From assembly GCA_025558075.1 (NCBI GenBank), contig JAHLKF010000052.1:1-35239 (forward strand): a DNA stretch of 35,239 bases, written 5' to 3'. Of this stretch, positions 8,774 to 19,038 are shown piece by piece. Both the position numbers and the translations under genes were made by a program. The number at the start of each line of letters is the position of its first letter. The stretch's first letter is position 1. Below the pieces are notes generated by a model. The model made no database searches. It saw only the letters and a program-made list of their open reading frames with translations, and was not told where the DNA came from. This DNA comes from Gaertneriomyces semiglobifer (lineage: Eukaryota > Chytridiomycota > Chytridiomycetes > Spizellomycetales > Spizellomycetaceae).

Positions 8774-11700
8774 ATGGCCCGCTCGACCCGCAGTGCCAAG
8801 GAGGAATTCTCGGCCCCCGACAACCCTCCGTCACTGTTCGCTGAACGACTGTTAACCGACACGCTTAAGAAAATCACCCCGTTCGACGGCAATCCCCAGG
8901 ATGCCGCCCCCCGGCTGTTGACCTTCATCCGCTCCATCAACATGATTCACACCTTACGCCCCGATCTAACTGAGGAGGACCTTTTCTTAGTCGCTGTCTG
9001 CAATCTCCGCAACCATGCCCTTACATGGCTGGAAGACTGGAACCGCTCTGCCGCAAAAGCCGACGTTATTACTCAGTGGAACCCCCTCCGTCGTGCGCTC
9101 CATCAACGCTTCATTCCTGCTGCATATCTGGACTCCCAACGCCTTGCCCTGCGAAACCTTTCTCAAACCGGTACCGTCGGCGAATACAACTCTGCTTTCG
9201 AGAAAATTCGCTTAACCCTGCCGAACATGGACTCTGACGATGTTTGCCTTACTTACATCTGCGGTCTCAAACCCTCGGTTCGTGATCGCATTCGAAATCG
9301 AGTTGCCGCTGACACCCAGACCCTCGACGCCTTACAAGTTGCCGCACTGGACCTGGATGCGTCAGTATACACAAAACCTCGGACTCCTGAAGCCTTTGCC
9401 GCTGCCGCCGCGGCCACGCACCCCCGTCGCCGTCCCAGGCCGGCGGCCCGCCCCTGTGACATCTGCACCCAAGGAACCCACTATGTTCGTGACTGTCCCC
9501 TTGTCATCGACGCCAAGAAACGCGCTCAGTCCCGCCCGGCCGCACATGCCGCTGAACTTGCACACGACGACGAGGACTCCGGCCCGCCCGACTCCGACAC
9601 TGACACCGACTCCGATCCCGAGGCCTTCCTTGTCTTATCGACTGACCGTGACGCGCCGCACTCCATCGCTCTCGATTCGGGCGCCACACATAGCATCATT
9701 CGCGATCGCTTCCTTCTGACGGAATTTCAAGCTTTTCCCTCAGCTCGACAAATCTCCGGCATTGGCACGTGCGCTGCTTACGGCAAGGGAACCTTAATCA
9801 TCAACACACGTCATGGTTTACTTAAGCTTACTGACGTGCTCTATGCTCCCGAATGTCCGCGGAACCTGCTCTCCTTCGCGTCATTGGCCCAGTCCCGTTA
9901 TGCCTTAGACTTCTCGGCTGATCTTAGTGCCGGGTGGATTACTCATCGCAAGTCGGGTGCTCGTGTAGCTGATGTCATACGTCACAATAAACTTTATTTT
10001 ATTGCTGGGTATACCACTGCCTCTCCGGCTGAATATGAGGCCTTTACCACCCATGTCCGCAAGTCCGCACGCATTGCGCATCGTACGTCGCGTGCCGCCC
10101 CTTGTGACCCGCCGTCCGTGACTGCGCCCCAGGTTACCGTCACTGCGCCTCCGACGGCACAGCAACTTCACGCGCCCGACACGGTGGCACAGCACTTTCC
10201 GACAAATCGACCAGAATCGACCAATTCGACCGAGTCGACACCGCCGACACCTCCGACACCTGCGATTGCGGCTGCTGACACTGTTTATTCACAAGATATA
10301 CCGCCTACTTCACATGTTATCACTGATCCTGCCCCTAGGTCCGCTGACTCTGTTACTCTTAAGCTCTGGCACCTACGTTTCGGTCATCCGAGCGCTGCTA
10401 ATCTCCAACTAGCGCTTCGCGCATACGGTATTTCCGCGCCCGGCACCCTTGCGAGATGCGTTGGGTGTCGTGTCGCTAAGTCCCGACGCTCTCCATTCAA
10501 TCATGACAACCCCCAACCTGCAACCCGTGCCCTTGGTCGCATCCACAGCGACGTGCAGTCAGTCGAGCATGACACATTCGATCACTGCCCGTACCTTGTC
10601 ACGTTCATCGACAAACTTACTCGATACGCACATGTCGCCATCATCAAACATAAACACGATGTCCCCGCCGAATTCCACGCTTTCCGCCAACATGCTTAAA
10701 ACCTCCATGGATGCAAAATTCTTGAACTGCGATGCGACAACGGCGGCGAATACCTGAGTCATGCCCTTGTCGGCGATCTTCGGCAGCACGGCACCCGGGT
10801 TCGTCCCACCCACGCATACTCTCCGGCACAAAACGGCATCGCCGAGCGTTATAATCAGACGTTAATGACACAAACCCGGGCGGTCATGCTGTCGAGTCAC
10901 ATACCTCAGCACCTGTGGGGGGAAATCGTCGTTGCTGTCAACTACCTCCGTCAGCGCACGCCGTCCCGCGCCATCGGCAATGCAACTCCATACGAAAAAT
11001 GGCACGGTTCTCCCGCGGACGTGGCGAACCTGCGGATCTTGTGGTCCGACGCTTATGTTCATATCCCCGTCGAACGCCGTCCCCATAAAAAGCTCGAACC
11101 CCGGGCCCGTCGCATGAAACTGATCGGGTACACTGACTCCACGGGTTACCGTTTCTACGATCCCCTGACACAGCGCCTTCATCGGTCCCGCGACGTCACG
11201 TTCGATGAAACCAACTATGTCGATCCCGCTCCCGACGCTCCCGATGATGAAGTTTTTGAAGTCGAGTACATTGTTGATGAACGGATCGCACCGACGGGGG
11301 AGCATCAATATTTTGTTAAGTACGTCGGGTATTCTGAACCTGAATGGAACGATGCGTTCAACTTACACGGCTTGCCCGTTGTTGATGAATATTTTGCTCG
11401 TAAGCATCGCTCCCCGGCATCTTCCTCCACGTCCCCTCCTACAGTCGAGGCCCTAGTAGCGTCCGCTCTGGACGGCCCCCGTGCCCGGGAACCCGTCACT
11501 TATAAGCAAGCGCTGCGCTCACCTGACCGTCATGCCTGGCAGCAGGCCATCGATAAAGAACTCCAATCCTTGCTCGCTAATCAGACCTGGATGCCCGTCG
11601 CCGCCTTGCCGTCTGACGCTTATGCCATCGACTCTAAATGGGTTTTCAAGATTAAGCATCACCCGGACGGTTCCATCACGAAGTATAAGGCCCGCCTTGT

Positions 11701-13234
11701 TGCCCGTGGGTTTACCCAGCGCCCGGGTCTCGATTTCAATGAAACCTATGCTCCGGTCGTCAAGTTCAGCACGCTCCGCCTGCTATTGGCTCTCTCTCAG
11801 CTCTTCGGCCTTGTCGTCCACCAAATGGATGTCCTCACGGCATTCCTGAACGCTGTAATCGACACCGACATTCATATGCAACTCCCCGACGGGTCGTACG
11901 TTAAACTCCTACGTTCGATCTATGGGTTAAAGCAGTCACCGTGCTTATGGAACCAAACCCTTGACACTTATCTGAAGTCCGTTGGTTTCCAACCCACGGT
12001 TCTCGACACCGCGCTGTTCATTCGCCCTGCTGCCGGCGGCACACCTGACATCATCGCCCTGTACGTTGATGACCTCACCATCTGCTCCACGACGGCCCGC
12101 ATACAGTTCATTAAGGATGGTCTTGCCCGGCGTTTCGCGATGGAGGACATGGGGGAGATTTCGTACATTCTTGGCATTGAAGTCATACGCACTGCTGACA
12201 CACTGACACTGAACCAAGGCAAATACATTGATGACATGGTCCTTCGCTATGGCCTTGCCGATGCCACATCTGTCACTGTTCCACTGTCGCCCAGCTTATC
12301 GCTTGTCGCTGCCACCGACGACGACGTCCTGGCTGATCAAAAAATTTATCAGTCAATAATCGGCAGTTTGATGTATCTTACCATCGCTACACGGCCCGAT
12401 CTCGCATTCGCAATCTCCAAACTGTCCCGCTTCTTGTCGAAACCAACTGAACAGCATCTGAGTGCTGCTCGCCGTGTCCTCCGCTATGTAAAAGGCACTC
12501 GCAACCTCAAGCTCTTGTATGGCCCTACAGACGGGGGAGTATCCTCCCTACATGGTTACTCCGACGCTGATTTCGCGGCAAATGCTGAAAACCGACGTTC
12601 GACGTCGGCGTACCTCTTCTTGCTGAACGGAGGCGCTATTTCGTGGGCATCTAAGCTCCAGAACTGCACAGCACAATCTACAGCAGAAGCGGAATACATT
12701 GCATTAGCTGAGGCCGCCAAAGAGGCAGTATGGCTCCGTCGACTGATGATCGCGCTCCTTGAGCACTTTCCACAAAATAACACCCACAAGTCCATTCTCC
12801 CGGGCACTGAACATGGCCCTGACACGCACGGCGCTCTAACAGTGTACGAGGACAACCAGGCAGCCATCAAACTTGTCAACAACCCAGTTAATCACAACTG
12901 CACCAAGCACATTGATCTCCGCCATCATTTCATCCGTGAAAAAGTTCATCAGACCCAGGAAATCGCTCTCCGCTATGTGTCCACTAATGACCAGCTTGCT
13001 GACGGACTTACCAAGGCCCTAGCAGCACCTGCTCTGAACAGCATGCTTCCCCGCATGGGTTTCCGCACGTTCGACGCTTCTGACAAGTTATTGACAGCGT
13101 CCGACACTGCTGACAAACTGATGACAGTGTCTGACAAGGTGCTGAAGGTGTCTGACACTGCTGACAGGTTGCTGACAATGCCTGACACTGCGGACAAGCT
13201 GCTGAAGGTGTCGAACACTGACAATAAGCACTGA
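8774..13234 (+). pseudogene. Copia Gag-Pol polyprotein, single frame with one internal stop
   Basis: One frame runs from ATG 8774 to 13234 and is broken only by TAA at 10697-10699. Order: capsid-like Gag; CCHC zinc knuckle CDICTQGTHYVRDC (about 9454-9495); aspartic protease DSGATHS (about 9673-9695); integrase zinc finger with WHLRFGH and CVGC (about 10365-10475); integrase core Asp (HSDV, about 10540), Asp (RCDNGGEY, about 10730) and Glu (NGIAERYN, about 10845); a chromodomain (11255-11407); reverse transcriptase with YVDD (12062-12073); RNase H (SDADFA, ENRRSTSA, EDNQAA). Frame and motifs resume perfectly after the stop, which lies between the first two catalytic Asp residues. Gag and Pol are in one frame, as in many Copia elements. 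The C-terminus carries a short tandem repeat. Confidence 0.93.
11255..11407 (+). other. Chromodomain between Copia integrase and reverse transcriptase
   Basis: FEVEYIVDERIAPTGEHQYF followed by VKYVGYSEPEWNDAFNL matches the chromodomain pattern [YF]xVExIxDxR...xYxVKWxGY. Aromatic residues stand at all three cage positions (F in FEVEY, Y in KYVGY, Y after G). Chromodomains at this place are known for Ty3/Gypsy chromoviruses, where they guide integration to modified histones; in a Copia element this is unexpected. The domain is in the same open frame as the downstream reverse transcriptase. Confidence 0.75.
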
Positions 13235-13237
13235 ACA
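13072..13237 (+). repeat. Imperfect in-frame tandem repeat at the end of Copia Pol
   Basis: Units of 21 and 30 bp encode SDKLLTA, SDTADKLMTV, SDKVLKV, SDTADRLLTM, PDTADKLLKV and related blocks after the RNase H domain, ending just before the stop. Similar motifs (GTTGCTGAAGGTGTC) continue past the stop to about 13256. It may be an amplified linker or a short helical tail. Confidence 0.65.
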
Positions 13238-13284
13238 GTTGCTGAAGGTGTCGGGCAGTTTGCAGGAAATGTCGTGCATGCACC

Positions 13285-13294
13285 GAGGGGGGAG
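13285..13294 (+). other. Polypurine tract of the Copia element
   Basis: GAGGGGGGAG lies immediately before the 3' LTR, the expected site for priming plus-strand DNA synthesis. Confidence 0.8.
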
Positions 13295-13572
13295 TGTTGT
13301 AAGGGGGTCCCGGTGACATACACGTCATAGGGATACCCTAACCAGGGCGCGCGCTATGACATGGGTTCTTATCCATATCAGCACACACACGTGCGTCATG
13401 TGCCCATGAGCACGTGACCCATGTGACTGGCTGCCCTAACACCTGATACGTGACCTTTTCCGTCGGGTGGTTCTCTTATGCCGGGCATTCAACTGTACTC
13501 TTAGAACCTTAGACTTGAATACACCTAAGCTTATTAGAAGGATCAGAGCATCAGCAGGATCCCTCTGCAACA
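13295..13572 (+). repeat. 3' LTR of the Copia element
   Basis: 278 bp, TGTTGTAAGG...CTCTGCAACA, with about five differences from the 5' LTR. It is followed at once by the target duplication AGCCT (13573-13577). Confidence 0.95.
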
Positions 13573-13733
13573 AGCCTGGTGTACCTTCCGGACACCTGCA
13601 ATATCAACCTCAAGTCCATTTGCTATTTTGTGCAATATGTGCGTCCCTCTTTGGTACCATCATCATGGACTTTGGTCATGACAATCTTCGTTCCTTCTAT
13701 GGTGAAATGTTGTCTGCGGAGATGGTCTGGTAG
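13573..13733 (+). pseudogene. F-box-like protein, copy 1, C-terminal part after the Copia insertion
   Basis: After the target duplication the frame of the interrupted gene resumes: GVPSGHLQYQPQVHLLFCAI, then CASLFGTIIMDFGHDNLRSF and on to TAG at 13731-13733. The second copy shares the part up to about 13638 (26388-26448) before its own Gypsy insertion. The C-terminus seen only here is hydrophobic then polar, with no recognisable domain. Confidence 0.6.
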
Positions 13734-14125
13734 AGCTTTGTTGAAGAATGTTTGTCAACGTACAACCTGACTATTTAATAAATGACTCTGTAGGGTAACA
13801 CCCTCTCAAAATATTCCAAAACCTTCTATGAGTTTCCATATACGACACCAGAGTGTCCGAAACTCTTTGTGGCTGTGTGGCGTACTATGAGTCACTCTCT
13901 TCCGATCCCTGGGTCGCACGCACAATCCAAACTCTATTTCTTTCACGAAACTTTCATACATTTCCATTGTTTCCATTTTTTTCATAATAAAACGCACTTT
14001 TCCCAAAATCTATGCAATTTATCCGAAATCGATGAAATCTATCCGAAATGTACTCCGCTGCCGCACCCACTTTTGCGTTATCGATACCGAAAAAGGTGTT
14101 ACAAACTATCATGCCCCCTTCTCTC
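13734..14125. other. Non-coding stretch downstream of the virus-like block
   Basis: No convincing gene. It holds AATAAA at about 13777-13782, a likely poly(A) signal for the gene ending at 13733, a T-rich section around 13960-13990 and two nearby ATCCGAAAT words (about 14019-14048). The short open frames here look accidental. Confidence 0.5.
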
Positions 14126-14159
14126 GGGGTCAATTTTATTGTACAATAAAATTGACCCC
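14126..14159. repeat. 34-bp perfect palindrome
   Basis: GGGGTCAATTTTATTGT is followed at once by its exact reverse complement, giving 17-bp arms with no spacer (centre 14142/14143). It lies between the non-coding tail of the virus-like block and the broken end of the reversed Gypsy fragment. It could be two abutting element ends, a minimal hairpin element or a recombination scar. Confidence 0.9.
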
Positions 14160-14174
14160 CCCTTGGACTGTGAC

Positions 14175-15266
14175 ATCGGGTCCGTAATAAATCGTTTCAT
14201 CCGCCGCTTCTGCTGGACGCGGCGTTTGGGAAATGTCTTCGGAAGACATTTTTGCTGGTACTGGAACCTGTCCTTTTTTCAGCAGCAATTCCTGGAAGAA
14301 TTGTGAAGGAGGGCTCTGATCCGCAATTTCGGGAGTCAGTGCCTTTGGAGTTGAAGTGTAGATGGGTTCACCTTTGGGTTTCTCCACCATGTAACGGATT
14401 TTTCTTCGCTCGTGCTGTGATGCGCCGAGCGAAATAAGATACAATTGGCGCTTCCGGGATGACCGTGGGGTTTGTTTATGTTTAATTTGGTTGCGACAGA
14501 GCGTGTGGGACTTAGCGTGTCTCGGATCTGTAAATGCAAGGATCCGTGACTAAATGCGGGGGCACGAGAGTGCTGATAGGTGAACCAAGGAGCGATATTG
14601 AGCCGGATGATCAGTCCGTTAACTATGTCGCCGCCGAGCGTGGAAAAACGGGATCGGACCCGTGGGACGCGGTTACTCAGCGTGCGTGCGTTTTCTCACT
14701 GGGGTTGTATAGAGTGATTTGTATAGTTCAGCTCGTGTATTGAACTAGAACTATCTGACTCTAAGTTTCTACTGTTTCTTGCCCTCCTTTCCTTCACCGC
14801 TGCAGCCTTCTATTTATATGAGTTTTCCGTCACATCCTTGCGCTTTTTCTCGGGCATCATTTTCTCACTCTCCGAAATTACCATATGTTCTTCCGAGCCC
14901 TGTGCGCGCCGTTCCTTAACTCCTAAGGTTTTCGAGTGCGAGCGGGCGTCGCTTCTTAACGTCGGAACCCTTGCGATGGTCTCCGTAGTATCTATTTTTA
15001 GCTATCAAACCTGCGGGTGTGTTTCGGAGGTGCAGATCTTGTTCTTGTCTTGTGTTTATTATGCTAGGAGTTGAGGCACGGTCTCCGCACCGCTCCTTTG
15101 GGGTTCTGAGATTGCGGTCTTGGGATCCGCGACATATCAAACCTGCGGGTGTGTTTCGGAGGTGCAGATCTTGTTCTCGTCTTGTGTTTATTATGCTAGG
15201 AGTTGAGGCACCGTCTCCGCACCGCTCCTTTGGGGTTCTGAGATTGCGGTCTTGGGATCCGCGACA
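14175..15266 (-). mobile_element. Reversed 5' fragment of a Ty3/Gypsy element (LTR, leader, start of gag)
   Basis: Read on the minus strand this matches the 5' end of the Gypsy element at 26449: a 749-bp LTR (15266 down to 14518), the leader, and gag from MVEKPKGEPIYTSTPKAL to about residue 72, where homology stops at GPD. The gag parts differ at only a few residues. The sequence flanking the LTR start (CTTTT) differs from that of the other copy (CAATA), so this is a separate insertion, not part of the segmental duplication. It is broken within gag. Confidence 0.85.
15003..15266 (-). repeat. Two 132-bp tandem units at the start of the reversed Gypsy LTR
   Basis: Units 15003-15134 and 15135-15266 are almost identical and correspond to the two units at 26449-26712 in the other LTR. 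The duplication therefore predates the separation of the two Gypsy copies. Confidence 0.9.
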
Positions 15267-15792
15267 CTTTTCCAACGTCGGGTGCGGATGTGTTCGACTG
15301 TTCACTGCAAACGTGTAATAATGCAAAACGGAGAGACATGATAGTAATGCCCCCACGCGACAGGGAACTTTTGGGCGGGACTTGCACGGGCGAGACACAG
15401 GCGCTGAACAGATGTTATGAAAGTAAGGCGCAGAATGTGCATTGCGAACGGGCTTGGCTGTCTGCGCATGGTGATCGCTGTTTTCTATCGTGCTTTCAAA
15501 ACATAGTTCTCTTTATTAAGTCCGAGCTAAGCCGGAAGCATCCAGTTAGAATAATTCGTGTGTTTCGCTGCGCTAACATAGAAGGAGAGCGTGGTACTCC
15601 GAGTCACAAGCTACGTCTCGTGCATTCAGGCACGCTGGACAGTGGGGAAGTTGGGAACTATATGTCGTACGTTCAGGCACATTGAACGGCTGTTGCAGTT
15701 GGAGTATTATCCAAGAGACCCTTCCAGAAATTGGACCTTCTCATAGCAATACCTTTAGACAAGTAGCACCTTTTGCCTCTATCGTTGTGATT
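15267..15792. other. Stretch without a confident gene
   Basis: An open frame at 15290-15685 includes MPPRDRELLGGTCTGETQAL followed by NRCYESKAQNVHC, where Cys residues are spaced CX9CX9C as in small mitochondrial twin-Cys proteins. A GTAAGG donor-like site sits within it at about 15422. I could not assemble a convincing exon model, so no gene is called. Confidence 0.3.
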
Positions 15793-16225
15793 ATGCCCGT
15801 TGCAATTGCCCTTGATGAGTCCCACCTGAGGGTTTGCCTTACCTTGCAGCAGAGAGTCTTATGTGGGCGGTTTTCGGATATCACGATTCCATTTTCCGAG
15901 ATTGACGCTGTCAAAGTCGGCTCCAACGTCTCTGCGACTTGGTATTCCACCAGATATGGGATTGCCATACCTCATGGCCTCAAAGCAGGTTAGGGAATAT
16001 GCAAGGATTGGCATTTTGTTCAGACCAGTCTCTGAAGTTTACTTCTCAGGAACGTTCTATCACTGAAAGACAAAACCAGACTTCATCTACACCACAGACC
16101 TGGCGAGAACCATCCAGATCACATTGAACGACAAGGGGCCCTACAAGACGGTTGTTTTGGAGGTGGAGGAAGGAAAGGACCCTAACAACGTTGTTGCTGC
16201 TATTTCGAACGCAATCGGACATTAG
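15793..16225 (+). pseudogene. Two-exon gene of unknown function with one in-frame stop
   Basis: Exon 1 is 15793-15988 (MPVAIALDESHLRVC onward). A GT-AG intron fits at 15989-16049 (61 bp), and exon 2 is 16050-16225 ending in TAG. The joined frame is about 123 codons and reads naturally except for TGA at 16064-16066 (GTFYH, stop, KTKPDFIYTTDL). Beta-rich segments (SDITIPFSEIDAVKV, LARTIQITLNDK) and a final helix suggest a small PH-like fold, but I do not recognise the family. One substitution would explain the stop, so it is either a recent pseudogene or a mis-modelled exon. Confidence 0.4.
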
Positions 16226-16909
16226 TGCCGACGACTAGCAGGTATCTTTGATCAGCCGAATGATGGAAGCGTTTCCACTTAGTAAAACATGCGTCGTTCC
16301 ATTGCACCAATCAGACGAGTCCGTTGAAGGCATTCTCTGTCCTTCTTTTTGTAAGTAATATTACTCTGATATAGTTGAATTTTGAACGGCTTTACGGCTA
16401 ACAGATGCATGCCAGAACTTTGAATCAAAAAAAAAGCAAATAACATACTATCAAAACCAAGTTGTCATTCGCTGGTCCATAACCAGACGCCGTATGTACG
16501 AGTTATTACCGACTTAGGACACAAGTTAAATGTACTTGTAAATTCGTTTTTAACATGTTTTTTCATGCTCTCTCGGTGCTTGGGTGCTTAAGAACAACGA
16601 GAATCCTCTGCTCAGTAGTTGCTGATAACATCGGGGCGTGTTTGCATTGAGTTGCGATTGTATTGGGGGTTCTACTGTCGAGAATCTACCGTAGTGACTA
16701 GTTCTGCAATTGTCAGGCATTGATGATTGCTTTCAATTGAACTTGTTCTTCCTGTGTAAAATTGCCGAAAGTCAATCATCTCATCAATTATCAATATAGC
16801 TGGGTCAGCTGACGTGACTTTGCGTAGCACGTGGGCTCATGCATAATGACTCGAAGACTCGAGGGCCACTAATAGCCGGCCATTTGATGGGGGGGCATCA
16901 GGTTGAATG
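16226..16909. other. A/T-rich non-coding stretch
   Basis: No convincing open frame, RNA gene or repeat; it has short A-runs (about 16428-16439). The last part, up to the solo LTR, may belong to a coding remnant that continues at 17187. Confidence 0.5.
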
Positions 16910-17186
16910 TATTGCAGAGGATCCTGCTGAGGCTCTGGTCCTTCTAATAAGCTTATGTGTATTCAAGTCTAAGGCTCTAAGAGTACAGTTGAATGCCCGG
17001 CATAAGAGAACCACCCGACGGAAAAGGTCACGTGTCGGGTGTTAGGGCACCCAGTCACATGAGGCACGTGCTCATGGGCACATGACGCACGTGTACATGC
17101 TGATATGGATAAGAACCCATATCGTAGCGCGCGCCCTGGTTAGGGTATCCCTATGACGTGTATGTCACCGGGACCCCCTTACAACA
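16910..17186 (-). mobile_element. Solo Copia LTR, minus orientation
   Basis: A 277-bp reverse-complement copy of the Copia LTR, from a slightly mutated end (TATTGCAGAGG) to CCCCCTTACAACA. It is flanked by the 5-bp target duplication GAATG at 16905-16909 and 17187-17191. It carries more differences from the element at 8244-13572 than that element's own LTRs do, so it is an older insertion, resolved by LTR-LTR recombination. Confidence 0.93.
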
Positions 17187-17498
17187 GAATGGACATCCAA
17201 CTTGCCGGAGGAAGGCTGGCACACAACCCCTTACTGGATTTACGGCTGGTACCAAGCCATGAGAAATTCATAGTCTTGCAAATGTTTGGAGGAGTGGTCC
17301 TTGCCTCTTCTATTACGTTCACCGCCAGTGAGACAAGTCTTATTCTGCTGGTCGTGTTGTCCGTTTTGTATTATGGCTGAGCTGATTAGTATCTATTCTA
17401 TGATCAAAGTTGAAAGAGGCCATGAATTCGCGCATATAGACACACACCATCTAAGTCTGAATTAATCTATCACACCAAACTACACCAACTGGCCGTAT
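17187..17498. other. Non-coding or remnant coding stretch after the solo LTR
   Basis: If the LTR and one GAATG copy are set aside, a frame reads GGHQVEWTSNLPEEGWHTTP and on to YWIYGWYQAMRNS before a stop at about 17261. This hints at an exon interrupted by the LTR. Nothing else is recognised before the stop of the next gene. Confidence 0.25.
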
Positions 17499-18465
17499 TC
17501 ACCAGCCGCACGTAACCCAATTTTCGTTGCTCTTCTGGCACCTGGTACCATCACCACATTTGCGAGGAATCCAAGCTCCATAATCGCAGGTGACAAACAC
17601 ATTATTGTTGAGACACTTCATATAACCGCGGTTGCTGTCCTTGCAAGCTTCCCAACCGCCCTGCCCAAAGCGTTGTCCCATGTTCTTTAGAATGGTCTGA
17701 GCCACGGCGATCATGGCAGACCGATCTGCTCGACGTTCAAGTTGCGCAAGGTGAGGTTCAATGTCGAACGAGAGAAGATCGAGCGAGTCCGTTTCGGAGC
17801 CCTCAATGGATAGCAAGGATCGTCGCTGAGGTACATCCTTCCCTTCTTGGAGGCTCTTGACCCATGCAGAAAGGTACTTGTACACAACCATTCCGACCGT
17901 TGCACCAACGGCGACCTGGGGTTTAGCGCACCATGTGGAAACCGGAGTGAATTTCCAAATGACACCTAACGCGACGACTGCTTCCCGCATTTCCCACTCG
18001 ACGTTGATGAGCTTTTTGTTCAAGTAGTTGGTGATATCTTGACCCACGGCAATCAAAAGGTTGGTGCATGCAGCCGCCCCGAGGGCTTGCTTCGAAGCCT
18101 ACAGGTTGTTCGACAACGTGAATGAGAGGGATCTAACAGCTGTCCACAGCGGCAGGCTATTCTTACCTCCTGTCCCCATTCAATTGAATTCCAAGGAGCT
18201 TCGATGTCTTGACGAGCTTCGAGAACAACAAGCGCTGATTCCACATCCGGAGAAGTAACCGTATCTGTGCGCTTTTCCAAGTCATCCGCGAGAGATTTCT
18301 GGAAGGTTGCGCTGCGGTCGACAGCAGCCGCTTGGACGGCAGCGGCCAAGCAGGCGAAGAGGATGGCAATGTTCTGAATTGACCGATGAACTGACTTTGA
18401 GCATGCGTGGCCATTCCGAACGCTGGAAATCTGGAGGTGTATCCCCAACGTACCTTGATTTGCAT
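17499..18465 (-). CDS. Secreted protein with C-terminal six-cysteine CBM19-like module (paralogue A)
   Basis: Three exons on the minus strand: 18454-18465, 18167-18373 and 17499-18098; introns GTACGT...CAG (80 bp) and GTAAGA...TAG (68 bp), both phase 0. The 272-residue product starts MQIKNIAILFACLAAAVQAA, a clear signal peptide that appears only after splicing. Possible Kex2-type sites are LEKR and LERR. The middle has hydrophobic stretches (VVALGVIWKF, VGATVGMVVYKYL). The last 48 residues contain six Cys spaced CX9CX8CX9CX5CX9C and end CGW, like fungal chitin-binding CBM19 modules. Paralogues B and C share this tail. I infer a role at the fungal wall or in host interaction. A TATAAATA lies 86 bp upstream. 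Confidence 0.75.
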
Positions 18466-18550
18466 GCTTCTGCGGCAATTGAGTGCGAACTGATCACTTT
18501 CCTATCTTGAAACCCTTGATTCTGGTGAGGAGCGCACTTTGCCCGTCCAA

Positions 18551-18558
18551 TATTTATA
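18551..18558 (-). promoter_or_regulatory. TATA box of paralogue A
   Basis: TATAAATA on the minus strand, 86 bp upstream of the ATG at 18465, matching the spacing for paralogues B and C. Confidence 0.5.
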
Positions 18559-19038
18559 GGAGTCTCTTCCCGGCATCCTGCAAGCGGAAGGACTGGCTTG
18601 CTGACTTCATGGGGATCAAAGAACAACCATAGCGGTTTCCCGACCTTTCACGCGGACAGATGTTTTCTCCACCTCTTTTTCCCCTCCGTGGTCGTGCACC
18701 GCATTCCGGCTATCAGAGCTTCTGGAACTTCTGTTGAATGTCAAAAATGAGCGCAGCACCCAATCGATCCGCGTTGGAGGTGATTTTTTTTTTCTTTTCT
18801 CTCGGCGTATGTGCTTTTTCCAAACTGGAAGGTTTAGCAGAAGGTGAAGTCTGTGCACCCATTTTTGCGCGGTTACCACTATCCGGAAGACCGGACTCGC
18901 GGTGCTCCATCATTGGCACGCATTGCAACACACCAGATAAAGGTTTCCTTTCATACTTCGCAGACTGTAGGTTGCTCTAGGTCCGTCTCATAATTAACAG
19001 CTAAGCAGCTTCCCTGCTCCAATCGACTGTTACTCGAC
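18559..19038. other. Intergenic stretch
   Basis: A pyrimidine-rich run at about 18783-18805 on the plus strand; no convincing gene on either strand. Confidence 0.4.

Larger units (their letters stand above)
8244..13572 (+). mobile_element. Near-complete Ty1/Copia LTR retrotransposon with chromodomain
   Basis: The 5,329-bp element is bounded by 278-bp direct repeats (TGTTG...CAACA) and by a 5-bp target duplication AGCCT at 8239-8243 and 13573-13577. Domain order is gag, zinc knuckle, protease, integrase, chromodomain, reverse transcriptase and RNase H. Integrase before reverse transcriptase defines Copia/Pseudoviridae. By eye the two LTRs differ at about 5 of 278 positions, suggesting fairly recent insertion. 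It interrupts the F-box-like gene of the virus-like block. One in-frame stop in the integrase probably inactivates it. Confidence 0.95.

Noticed and set aside
9240..9719. Long Pro/Thr/Arg-rich frames inside the Copia gag region, both strands
   Set aside because: They are shadows of the G/C-rich Gag-Pol frame, which carries the zinc knuckle and protease motifs.
14175..15266. The reversed LTR region as a partner LTR of the Gypsy element at 26449
   Set aside because: It lies 11 kb upstream in the opposite orientation, is followed by its own leader and gag start, and has a different flank, so it is a separate insertion.
15290..15685. Open frame with CX9CX9C cysteine spacing, like mitochondrial twin-Cys proteins
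   Set aside because: No convincing exon structure or full twin CX9C pattern could be built, and an intron-donor-like GTAAGG lies within it; left as an unannotated stretch.
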